DNA from: DATARR01 sp034666985
Lineage (GTDB): Bacteria > Acidobacteriota > Thermoanaerobaculia > Multivoradales > UBA5704
Reading direction: 5' to 3'
Assembly (NCBI GenBank): GCA_034666985.1
Contig: JAXDKS010000047.1
Span: 62,001-126,000, forward strand
Length of the DNA stretch: 64,000 nucleotides
This document shows, piece after piece, positions 33,852-41,119 of the stretch; the first letter of the stretch is position 1, and each line of letters begins with the position of its first letter. The notes beneath the pieces are model-generated. The model was not told where the DNA came from. It saw only the letters and a program-made list of their open reading frames with translations, and searched no databases. The position numbers and the translations under genes are program-made.

Positions 33852-35804
33852 GTGACGGCACTGGAGCTGCTCGAAAGCCTGAACATCCTCGATGAGCAGG
33901 AGCGCATCGAGGCCAAGCGGGGGAGCGAAGTCGGCAAGTCCCTCCTGGAAACCGTCTGTGCCTTCGCCAACGAGCCCGGCCTCGGCGGAGGATGGCTTGT
34001 GCTCGGCGTCGTGCGCGAAGACGTAGCGCCGTTCCCAGCCTACGTCGTGGAAGGCATCGCCCAGCCCGACAAGGTCGCCGGGGATCTGGCCACCCAGTGC
34101 AGGGAAGTCTTCAGCTCCCCTGTCCGCATCGACGTGGCGACCGAGCAGGTCCAGGGCAAGGCCGTCATCGTGGTCTTCGTGCCGGAAGCGCAGCCCCAGG
34201 ACAAACCCGTCTTCTTCAGATCGCAGGGCGTGCCGAGGGGTGCCTTCCGCCGCATTGGCAGCACGGATCAGCATTGCACGGACGACGACATGGTGGTGTT
34301 CTACCAGGGCCGTCAGCAGGAGAGCTTCGACGCCGGCATCGTCGCCGACACCACCCTCGCCGACCTCTCCCCCGAGGCCATCGCCGACTACCGCACCTCG
34401 CGGGCTGAAGCCAATCCCGATGCCGAAGAGCTGCGCTGGCCCGATCCGGACCTGCTGAAAGCCCTGGGCTGCATCCGCCTCTCGCGCCCCGATCCTCAGG
34501 GCGGCGCGTCCGACTGGAAGCCCACCCTGGCGGGCCTGATCCTGTTCGGCACGCCCCAGGCCCTGCGGCGCTGTTTCCCCATGACGCGGGTGGACTACAT
34601 CCGGGTGCCGGGCCGCGAGTGGGTGCCCGATCCGGATCGCCGCTTCGACTCCATCGAGCTCCGCGATTCGCTGTTCCGGCTCATCCGCCGCGTGCAGGCG
34701 GCGGTGCTGGACGATCTACCGAAGGCCTTCGGCCTGGGCGAAGGCGAGCTCCAGCGCACGGACACCCCCGTCATTCCCCTGCGCGTCATTCGCGAGGCCC
34801 TGGTCAACGCACTCATGCACCGCAGCTACCGCAGCCATAGCCCGGTGCAGATCATCCGCTACGCCAACCGGCTGGAGATCCGCAACCCGGGCTTCTCGTT
34901 GAAGTCGCCGGACCACCTGGGCGAGCCCGGCTCGCAGCCGCGCAACCCCAAGATCGCCGCCGTGCTGCACGAGACCCGCTTTGCCGAAACCAAGGGCAGC
35001 GGCATTCGCGTCATGCGCGAGAGCATGGGAGAGGCCGGCCTCACCCCGCCGCTGTTCGAGTCGGACCGCGCCAACGACCAGTTCGTCGCCCGCTACTTCT
35101 TCCACCACTTCCTGGGTCAGGATGACGTCGCTTGGCTGGCACACTTCAAGGAGCTGCACCTCTCCGACGAAGACGCCAAAGCGCTGATCGTGGTGCGCGA
35201 GGCCGGAGCCATCGACAACGCCACCTACCGCACGCTCAACAAAGTGGACCCCCTCACCGCCAGCGGGGCCTTGCGGCGCCTCCGCGACGCCGGTCTGCTG
35301 GCCCAGAAGGGGCGCGGCTCCGCCACCTACTACGTGCCCACCGAGCACCTCTTATCTAGGGACCTCGACGGCTTATCTAGGGAGTCGTCGACCCCCTTAT
35401 CTAGGGAGTCGACCCCCTTATCTAGGGACCTCGACGGCTTATCTAGGGAGTCAGCTCTCTTATCTAGGGAGTCGGATGACTTGGCCGGGGAGTCGACGAC
35501 ACTCCACCAGGAAGCGCGCCGGGGCTTGTTGACCCACATGCCCGGAGATCTGGCAGCCCGCCTGGGTGCCCTGGGACGACGCAGCCCTCCCAACGACGTA
35601 CGCGCGGTCGTGCTGGACCTCCTCCGTACGCGCGAATGGCGCCTGGAAGAGCTGGCGACCGTATTGCAGCGCAATCCGGAATACATCCGCCAGAAATATA
35701 TCCAGCCCCTGTTTCAGCAAGGACTGCTCACGATGACGCGGCCGGAGGAGCCCAACGACCCGCAGCAGGCCTACCGGGCGACCGATGCGGAGGGCAGCTC
35801 CTGA
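33852..35804 (+). CDS. AlbA_2/ATP-binding transcriptional regulator-like protein (COG2865 type)
   Basis: A 650-residue protein. The N-terminal AlbA_2 (Schlafen) domain is marked by ERIEAKRGSEVGKSLLETVCAFAN. A central HATPase_c_4-like region is marked by VIREALVNALMHRSY, RLEIRNPG and ETKGSGIRVMRESM. Winged-helix-like segments follow (NATYRTLNKVDPLTASGALRRLRDAGLL), then a heptad-repeat linker (LSRES/LSRDLDG units) and a last HTH-like domain. Such genes are frequent passengers of type I restriction loci, as here; their biochemical role is not settled. The GTG at 33852 is chosen over an upstream frame extension because GGGAGG stands 7-8 bases before it and homologues start here. The next gene is the broken hsdR. 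Confidence 0.85.
   Translation: MTALELLESLNILDEQERIEAKRGSEVGKSLLETVCAFANEPGLGGGWLVLGVVREDVAPFPAYVVEGIAQPDKVAGDLATQCREVFSSPVRIDVATEQVQGKAVIVVFVPEAQPQDKPVFFRSQGVPRGAFRRIGSTDQHCTDDDMVVFYQGRQQESFDAGIVADTTLADLSPEAIADYRTSRAEANPDAEELRWPDPDLLKALGCIRLSRPDPQGGASDWKPTLAGLILFGTPQALRRCFPMTRVDYIRVPGREWVPDPDRRFDSIELRDSLFRLIRRVQAAVLDDLPKAFGLGEGELQRTDTPVIPLRVIREALVNALMHRSYRSHSPVQIIRYANRLEIRNPGFSLKSPDHLGEPGSQPRNPKIAAVLHETRFAETKGSGIRVMRESMGEAGLTPPLFESDRANDQFVARYFFHHFLGQDDVAWLAHFKELHLSDEDAKALIVVREAGAIDNATYRTLNKVDPLTASGALRRLRDAGLLAQKGRGSATYYVPTEHLLSRDLDGLSRESSTPLSRESTPLSRDLDGLSRESALLSRESDDLAGESTTLHQEARRGLLTHMPGDLAARLGALGRRSPPNDVRAVVLDLLRTREWRLEELATVLQRNPEYIRQKYIQPLFQQGLLTMTRPEEPNDPQQAYRATDAEGSS
35352..35501 (+). 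repeat. 21-bp-period tandem array A (TTATCTAGGGA core)
   Basis: Six exact copies of TTATCTAGGGA start at 35352, 35373, 35397, 35418, 35439 and 35460, spaced 21 bp apart except for one 24-bp step. A degenerate seventh unit starts at 35481. The array lies inside the AlbA_2 gene and keeps its frame, encoding heptads of the type LSRES-xx. CTAG is unusual in this GC-rich DNA, so the core is conspicuous. It could vary in copy number by slippage without breaking the frame. Confidence 0.93.
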
Positions 35805-35870
35805 CGTGGACCCAGCCCGATCACTGCTACAATCCGCAACGTCCTTCATCAACCGTTGCGAGACTCTCAG

Positions 35871-36881
35871 TTGGCCAGAAAGCCCGAAGAACGCGCCCGC
35901 GAAGCCATCGACGCCGCCCTCACCGCCGCCGGCTGGGCCGTCCAGGACGCGAACGCCGTGAATCTCCACGCCGGCCGTGGCGTGGCCATCCGTGAATTTC
36001 CCCTCAAGGCGGGCCACGGCGCCGCCGACTACCTCCTCTACGTGGATCGCAAGGCCGCGGGCGTCGTCGAAGCCAAGAAGGCCGGCGCCACCCTCACCGG
36101 CGTCGAGCCCCAGACCGGCAAGTACTCGACCGGGATGCCGGACCACCTCCCCCGCGCGTCCGATCCCCTGCCCTTCCTCTATCAGAGCACCGGCGTCGAG
36201 ACCCGGTTCACCAACCTCCTCGATCCCGAGCCGCGCAGCCGCTACGTCTTCGGCTTCCACCGGCCCGAAGAGCTCGCCGCCGAATTGGAAGCCGAGAACG
36301 CCCCATACCCTCCCGGCCACCGGCTGCACGGCAAGCCGTCGTCCCTGCGCTCGCGCCTCCAGTTCCTGCTGCCGCTCGAAGCCCGCGGCCTCTGGGACGT
36401 CCAGCGCCGCGCCGTCGAAAACCTCGAGCGCTCGCTCCAGGCCAACCGCCCCCGCGCCCTCATCCAGATGGCCACCGGCAGCGGCAAGACCTTCACCGCC
36501 ATCTCCGCCGCCTACCGTCTGGTCAAGTTCGGCGGCGCCCGGCGCATCCTCTTCCTGGTAGACCGGGCCAACCTCGGCCGCCAGGCCCTCAAGGAATTCC
36601 AGCAGTACAACACCCCGGACGACGGCCGCAAATTCACCGAGCTCTACAACGTCCAGCACCTCACCTCCAACAAGCTGGACCCCGTCGCCCGCGTCGTCAT
36701 CACCACCATCCAGCGGCTCTACTCCATGCTCCAGGGCAAGGAGCTGGAGCCGGATCTCGAAGAAGGCTCCCTCTACGACTCCATGTCCGGCCTAGTGCGC
36801 GAGCCCGTCCCCGTCGAATACAGCCCGGCCCTCCCCATCGGCGCCTTCGACGTCATCTTCGTCGACGAGTGCTCAGAATGA
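35871..36881 (+). pseudogene. hsdR: Type I restriction endonuclease subunit R, truncated
   Basis: About 336 residues of HsdR. The N-terminal nuclease domain is present (ADYLLYVDRKAAGVVEAKKAG with Asp and Glu-x-Lys), as is helicase motif I (QMATGSGKTFTA) and the FLVDRANLGRQA segment. The frame ends right at motif II: the expected VDECH reads VDECSE followed by a stop. Full-length HsdR is about 900-1000 residues, so the helicase second lobe and C-terminal domain are missing and are not found downstream. The start is probably the TTG at 35871 (homologues begin MARKPEERARE); another TTG lies at 35856. The fragment cannot be a working restriction subunit. The TIR-NLR gene begins 36 bp after its stop. 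Confidence 0.88.
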
Positions 36882-36917
36882 AGTAATATCCTGTCTCCTG
36901 CTCCACGCCGCTCCGCC

Positions 36918-39614
36918 ATGGCCTCCGACCCGACCTACGACGTCTTCCTGAGCCACGCCAGCCCTGATAAGCCGGCCGTGGAAGAGTTGGCCCGCCGCCT
37001 CAAGCACCGAAAGCTCAAGCCCTTCCTCGACAAATGGCACTTGGTGCCGGGGGAGCCTTGGCAGGAAGCTCTCGAAGAAGCATTGAAACGAAGCCGAACC
37101 TTCGTCGTCTTCCTCGGCCCCAGCGGCATCAGGCCCTGGCAGAACGAGGAAATGCGTACCGCTCTCGCTACTCGGGCGCGAGATAAGAACCGTCGGGTAA
37201 TCCCGGTGCTTTTGCCGGACGCGTTGATGCCGGAGGATTTGCCGCCGTTCTTGGCCCGGTTGACCTGGGTAGATTTTCGTGGCGGGCTCGACGATCCCCA
37301 GGCACTTCATCGGTTGGTCTGTGGGATCAAGGGCATTCCACCCGAGGGTGGGCCAGCCCCCTTCCCCTCAACCGCCCGGCCCACCATGATCGGCGTCCCC
37401 CACCGCAACCCCTTCTTCACCGGCCGCGAGGAGCTGCTCGCGCGCCTTCACCAGCAGCTCCAGGGGCAAGGAATTTCCACTCTCGCCCAGGCGGCGATCC
37501 ATGGGCTGGGAGGAATCGGGAAGACCCAGACGGCGATCGAGTACGCGCATCGGTTCGGGGGGCACTATCGCTTCGTCCTTTGGGTGATGGCAGAAAGCGA
37601 GGCAGCACTCCGGACGTCATATCTATCCATCGCTCGCGAGCTGGCACTCATTGAGGCGCAGGCCGACCTCGAAACGGCGATCCGGGCAATGAAGGGCTGG
37701 CTATCCCGCGAGGTCGGCTGGTTTCTGGTCTTCGACAACGCGGACGACCCCGCCCTGGTGCGCCCCTATCTGCCGCCGATCCGGACGGATGGCAAGATCT
37801 TGCTGACTTCGCGGGCAAAGTCCTTCGTCAAGGTCGGCATCCGAGAACCATTCCGGGTAGAGACCTTAGATCTCGAGGACGCCGTGAAGTTCCTGACCGA
37901 AAGGTCGGGCAACACGGACGCTCAGGCAGCTGCCGAGTTGGCTGCCGAACTCGGCTGTCTACCGCTCGCTCTTGAGCAGGCGGCGGCATATATCGAGACG
38001 GTGGGGGGTAGCTTTGCCGAGTACCTTTCCAGATACCGGCGCCAAGGCTTGGCACTGCTCGCGAAGGCCGAGCCGAGCACGGATTATCCTAAGACCGTCG
38101 CGACGACCTGGACGTTGAGCTTCGACGCCGTGCGCGAGGTCTCGCCCGCCTCCGCCGAGTTGCTGACCGCAGCCGCGTTCCTCGCGCCGGACTCGATCCC
38201 GATCGAGATTTTCACCTGGGGGCACTCGGAGTTCGGCGCAGCAGGAAGCAGCAAGAAGGGGGGGGGTCGTGTGATCTTGGATAAAGTTTGTTTCTCCCGT
38301 GGCCGCCAAACAGTTGTCGGCGACGCTTTAAGCAAAGCGCTTGTGGCTAATAGTGGCGATAAACTTGGTATTTGGGAGCTACTCGCGCCTCTGGAATCCT
38401 ACTCGCTGGTCGAGCGATTGCCGGACGAGGCGTTCAAACTGCACCGTTTGACGCAGGAGGTGCTTAAGAACTCGCTGGACGAGGTGCGACAGCGGGCGTG
38501 GGCGGAGCAGTTGGTCCGAGCGCTAAATGCGGCGTATCCGCTGCCCGAGTTCGAGAGCTGGAGATTCTGCGAGAGGTTACAGCCGAACATGAGGGCGATT
38601 TATGAGCTGACTCGCACATACAAGATGGAATCCGCCGAGATCGGTCGGCTGTTCAACCTGGCTGGTGCGTTTTTGCTCCAACGAGGGATCTACGCTGAAG
38701 CCAAAAGCTTCACTGAGAGTTCTCTAGAGATTTTTGAGCGTATTCTGGGTGGCGACCATCACGACACCCTGACATCGAGAAGTAACTTGGCCTCAACCCT
38801 CCACGCTCTCGGTGATCTCGCTGGTGCCAGGGAACTCTTCGAAAGGAACCTGGAGATTCGAAAGCGCTTGCTGGGTGGCGAGCACCCCGACACCGTGACA
38901 TCGCGGGCCGCTCTAGCCTCAACCTTACATTCCCTCGGTGATCTCGTTGGTGCGAGGGAACTCCTCGAGCAAAATCTGGCAATAATGCGTGGCGCCGGGG
39001 CCATAGAGATCGAAGGGGAGTACTTACAATCAGCAGTAGAGTGGATGCTGAATGGTGAGCATCCCGACATCGTGAACTCAAGGGCCGCAGTTCTACTCGC
39101 CCGCGGCGATCTCGCCGGGGCCAGGGAACTCCAAGAGCAGACCCTTGATTTCCAAGAGATCGTGCTGGGGCAAGAGCATCCCGAAACCTTGATGTCGCGG
39201 AACAACCTAGCCGAAACCTGCTACGCTCTCGGTGATCTCGCCGGTGCCAGGGAACTCCATCAGCGGAACGTAGAGATCGTGACGCGCGTATTAGGGGGCG
39301 ACCACCCAAACACCTTGCTGGCAAGACAAAACCTCGCCGCAGTCCTCTCTGAGCTCGGCGATCTCGCCGGTGCGAGGAAGCTCCACGAACAGACCCTGGA
39401 GATACAAGAGCGCGTGCTGGGGCGAGAGCACCCCAACACCACGAATTCCACCTGGAGTTTGCTCCTGACCGTCTGCGGACTCAACGACCCCGACGCCGAA
39501 GCCCATCTGATAGATAAACTCCGCTGGCTCCTCGATTGCGACGAGGACTCGATCCCATCAGCCTTGCAGCGAACCATCCGCCAGAGGCTGGTCGATTTCC
39601 TCAACCCCCCCTGA
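36918..39614 (+). CDS. TIR-NB-ARC-TPR protein (bacterial NLR-like, probable defence protein)
   Basis: An 898-residue STAND protein. The TIR domain spans residues 1-140 (YDVFLSHASPDK; PFLDKWHLVPGEPW; PWQNEEM, where Glu78 aligns with the catalytic Glu of NAD-cleaving TIRs). The NB-ARC ATPase follows, with Walker A GLGGIGKT at 196-203 and Walker B WFLVFDNADD at 268-277, then a winged-helix region with a LHRLTQEVL motif. From about residue 570 there are kinesin-light-chain-type TPR repeats (HPDTVTSRAALASTLHSLGDL, HPNTLLARQNLAAVLSELGDL), the likely sensor. By analogy with bacterial NLR and TIR defence proteins it may deplete NAD and abort growth on phage sensing. Parts of 38250-38780 are richer in A/T than the surroundings, suggesting recent acquisition. 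All motifs look intact. Confidence 0.9.
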   Translation: MASDPTYDVFLSHASPDKPAVEELARRLKHRKLKPFLDKWHLVPGEPWQEALEEALKRSRTFVVFLGPSGIRPWQNEEMRTALATRARDKNRRVIPVLLPDALMPEDLPPFLARLTWVDFRGGLDDPQALHRLVCGIKGIPPEGGPAPFPSTARPTMIGVPHRNPFFTGREELLARLHQQLQGQGISTLAQAAIHGLGGIGKTQTAIEYAHRFGGHYRFVLWVMAESEAALRTSYLSIARELALIEAQADLETAIRAMKGWLSREVGWFLVFDNADDPALVRPYLPPIRTDGKILLTSRAKSFVKVGIREPFRVETLDLEDAVKFLTERSGNTDAQAAAELAAELGCLPLALEQAAAYIETVGGSFAEYLSRYRRQGLALLAKAEPSTDYPKTVATTWTLSFDAVREVSPASAELLTAAAFLAPDSIPIEIFTWGHSEFGAAGSSKKGGGRVILDKVCFSRGRQTVVGDALSKALVANSGDKLGIWELLAPLESYSLVERLPDEAFKLHRLTQEVLKNSLDEVRQRAWAEQLVRALNAAYPLPEFESWRFCERLQPNMRAIYELTRTYKMESAEIGRLFNLAGAFLLQRGIYAEAKSFTESSLEIFERILGGDHHDTLTSRSNLASTLHALGDLAGARELFERNLEIRKRLLGGEHPDTVTSRAALASTLHSLGDLVGARELLEQNLAIMRGAGAIEIEGEYLQSAVEWMLNGEHPDIVNSRAAVLLARGDLAGARELQEQTLDFQEIVLGQEHPETLMSRNNLAETCYALGDLAGARELHQRNVEIVTRVLGGDHPNTLLARQNLAAVLSELGDLAGARKLHEQTLEIQERVLGREHPNTTNSTWSLLLTVCGLNDPDAEAHLIDKLRWLLDCDEDSIPSALQRTIRQRLVDFLNPP

Positions 39615-39677
39615 TCTTCGCACCAGGCCTGGGCCGTCTTTGCAGTTCTTGTCGGTTTTGTAGTCTTTCCCCTTTGG

Positions 39678-39857
39678 TCACTCCGTGCGCACGAGGCCCT
39701 GGAACTCCCCAAGGAACTGCGCCATCGCCAGCCGCAGTGGAGGGTCCTTCTTCCCCCGCTCCTCCAATGGGCTCCGCCGCACCAACACCCCCGCCAACCG
39801 CCCCACATCCACCTGCAGGTACCGCTCCGTCGTAGCAATCGACCGGTGCCGGCAGAA
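39678..39857 (-). pseudogene. Tyrosine recombinase, C-terminal remnant
   Basis: Read on the minus strand from 39857, 59 codons and a TGA give a protein that starts CRHRSIATTERYLQVDVGRL. This is the end of an XerC/phage-type integrase: GHRSIATTERYL-like sequence with the second conserved His-x-x-Arg neighbourhood and the nucleophilic Tyr in TTERYL. The catalytic box preceding it (HxxRH, about 40 residues upstream in intact enzymes) is absent from the adjoining sequence, so the rest of the gene is lost. It is direct evidence that a mobile element was once here. Confidence 0.82.
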
Positions 39858-40000
39858 TAAGTTCCAGGGGCTTCGTCACTGCGACCAGGTGCTGGTCCAA
39901 TTCCAGAGACTCCGCGAAGGCGGACCGATCTACGAAGCCATCGCGGCGGCTCTGGACCGCGGCGTTCGCTAGGGCTCGTTCGACCGGCCGAAGCGCGGTC

Positions 40001-40276
40001 ATGTCCGGGCCATTCTTCCCGATGCCAAAGGCTACACGTCGAAGGAGTGGAAGCTGTGCCTTTTTCCAATCTCTCGATGGCGAGCCAGTCTCGCAGGACG
40101 AGGCTCTCCGTGCTGCCGCCGAGTGGGCTCGGGAGACCCTGGGGCTCGACTTCGCCCGGCTGCGGGAGGACGGGATGATCCTCGGGGGATTGAGGACGGC
40201 GCTGGAGGAGGCGGTGAGGGGGGGCGAGGTGATTCGGCGGCGTGGCGTCGTGTCTCTCGCGATCAGGGAGACCTGA
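40001..40276 (+). CDS. Short hypothetical protein, possible C-terminal winged-helix remnant
   Basis: A 91-codon open frame. Its last ~55 residues look protein-like (DEALRAAAEWARETLGLDF, then GLRTALEEAVRGGEVIRRRG and VVSLAI), with a helix-helix-wing pattern like the domain that closes some DUF3320-type helicases. The first 30 residues are Arg/Ser-rich and unconvincing, and there is no clear ribosome site at the ATG. It is either a remnant whose 5' part was lost or a chance frame. I cannot name a function. Confidence 0.35.
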   Translation: MSGPFFPMPKATRRRSGSCAFFQSLDGEPVSQDEALRAAAEWARETLGLDFARLREDGMILGGLRTALEEAVRGGEVIRRRGVVSLAIRET

Positions 40277-40373
40277 CTTCCGCATCCCACGACCGACAGA
40301 TCGCGCGACGGGACCCGGATTGCCGATCTTCGGCCTCAGAGAGCCGGTCAGCGGACCCGCCAACTCAGTCCTT

Positions 40374-40625
40374 GGCGCCACGGGTCACGCTTCCGGACCC
40401 GCGGGTCGCATCGCCGGACCCTTGGGTCAAGTCGCCGGACCCATGGGTCAAGTCACTCGACCCTTGGGTCAAGTCACCCGACCCACGGGTCAAGTCACCC
40501 GACCCACGGGTCGAGTCATCCGACCCACGGGTCGAGTCGCACGCCCCACGGGTCGCGCCGCAGCCCTCACGGTTTGTGTTGCAGGACCCACGGGTCGCGT
40601 TGCACGACCCACGGAGCCCGCGAGC
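40374..40625 (+). repeat. 21-bp-period tandem array B (GACCCACGGGTC core)
   Basis: Twelve consecutive 21-bp units occupy 40374-40625. The core is GACCCnnGGGTC, an interrupted palindrome followed by a variable AAGTCACC-like spacer; the middle units are nearly identical and both edges decay. Degenerate units can be traced back to about 40311 on the same 21-bp register. In one frame the units encode heptads of the type PDPRVKS, but no convincing gene surrounds them. The array ends about 78 bp upstream of the hsdM remnant. Confidence 0.92.
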
Positions 40626-40702
40626 CGCTCCTGGGGTCCTCTCCCGCGCACGCAGGTGGGGAGAGCTGATAGATTGCAGCCTCCGATCCGGCCCTCGACG
40701 CC

Positions 40703-41011
40703 ATGAGCAACCACTCCCAGCAGATCGTCCAAAAGCTCTGGAACTACTGCAACGTCCTACGGGACGACGGGCTCTCCTACGGCGACTACGTGGAGCAACT
40801 CACCTTCCTCCTCTTCCTCAAGATGGCCCACGAACGGACGCTGCCGCCGTGGAGCCAGCCATCGGTGATCCCGAGGGATTTCGACTGGCCGAGCCTGAGG
40901 AAGCGGGACGGCGACGGCCTCGAGACGCATTATCGCCACCTGCTGGAAGAGCTGGGCAAGAAGCCCAGCATGCTGGGCTTCATCTTCCGCAAGGCGCAGA
41001 ACAAGATCCAA
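40703..41011 (+). pseudogene. hsdM: Type I restriction-modification subunit M, N-terminal remnant
   Basis: The first 103 codons match the HsdM N-terminal helical domain (QKLWNYCNVLRDDGLSYGDY, FLLFLKMAHER, LGFIFRKAQNKIQ). Intact HsdM continues into the SAM-dependent N6-adenine methyltransferase core with an NPPY motif, which is missing: homology stops at 41011 inside a hairpin. The frame stays open to 41311 only because it runs antisense to the outer-membrane protein gene. No hsdS is present. The ATG at 40703 is the natural start. Confidence 0.88.
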
Positions 41012-41076
41012 GGACAACAAGGACGAAAAAAGCCCCACTCCATGGTGCTCTTTCGCGTCCCTGCTGTCCTTGATCC
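41004..41076. repeat. Long hairpin at the hsdM break point, possible bidirectional terminator
   Basis: Bases 41009-41025 and 41056-41072 are inverted repeats matching at 15 of 17 positions (CAAGGAC... and ...GTCCTTG), and the pairing can extend inward through an A-run (41026-41031) opposite CTTT (41050-41053). It lies between the convergent hsdM remnant and the DUF5916 gene, where it could terminate transcription from both sides. The hsdM coding homology ends exactly in its left arm. Confidence 0.75.
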
Positions 41077-41119
41077 CCCTCGCATTACCCTCCCATCCAC
41101 GGCGAAGCCGACCGGTTTC

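Larger units (their letters stand above)
39615..40702. other. Gene-poor scar region with mobile-element and repeat relics
   Basis: No complete gene can be supported in these 1088 bases. They contain the end of a tyrosine recombinase on the minus strand, a short plus-strand open frame that may be a gene remnant, and a 21-bp tandem array. Other open frames here are fragmentary and change phase. The stretch sits between the TIR-NLR gene and the hsdM remnant, consistent with deletions and insertions in a defence island. Confidence 0.7.

Noticed and set aside
39601..40290. 229-codon minus-strand frame over the scar region
   Set aside because: Composition changes along its length and it runs across the integrase remnant in a different frame; only the integrase tail is recognisable on that strand.
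35352..40625. The two 21-bp arrays as CRISPR arrays
   Set aside because: The units abut without unique spacers of 30 bp or more, the period is too short, and no cas genes are present.
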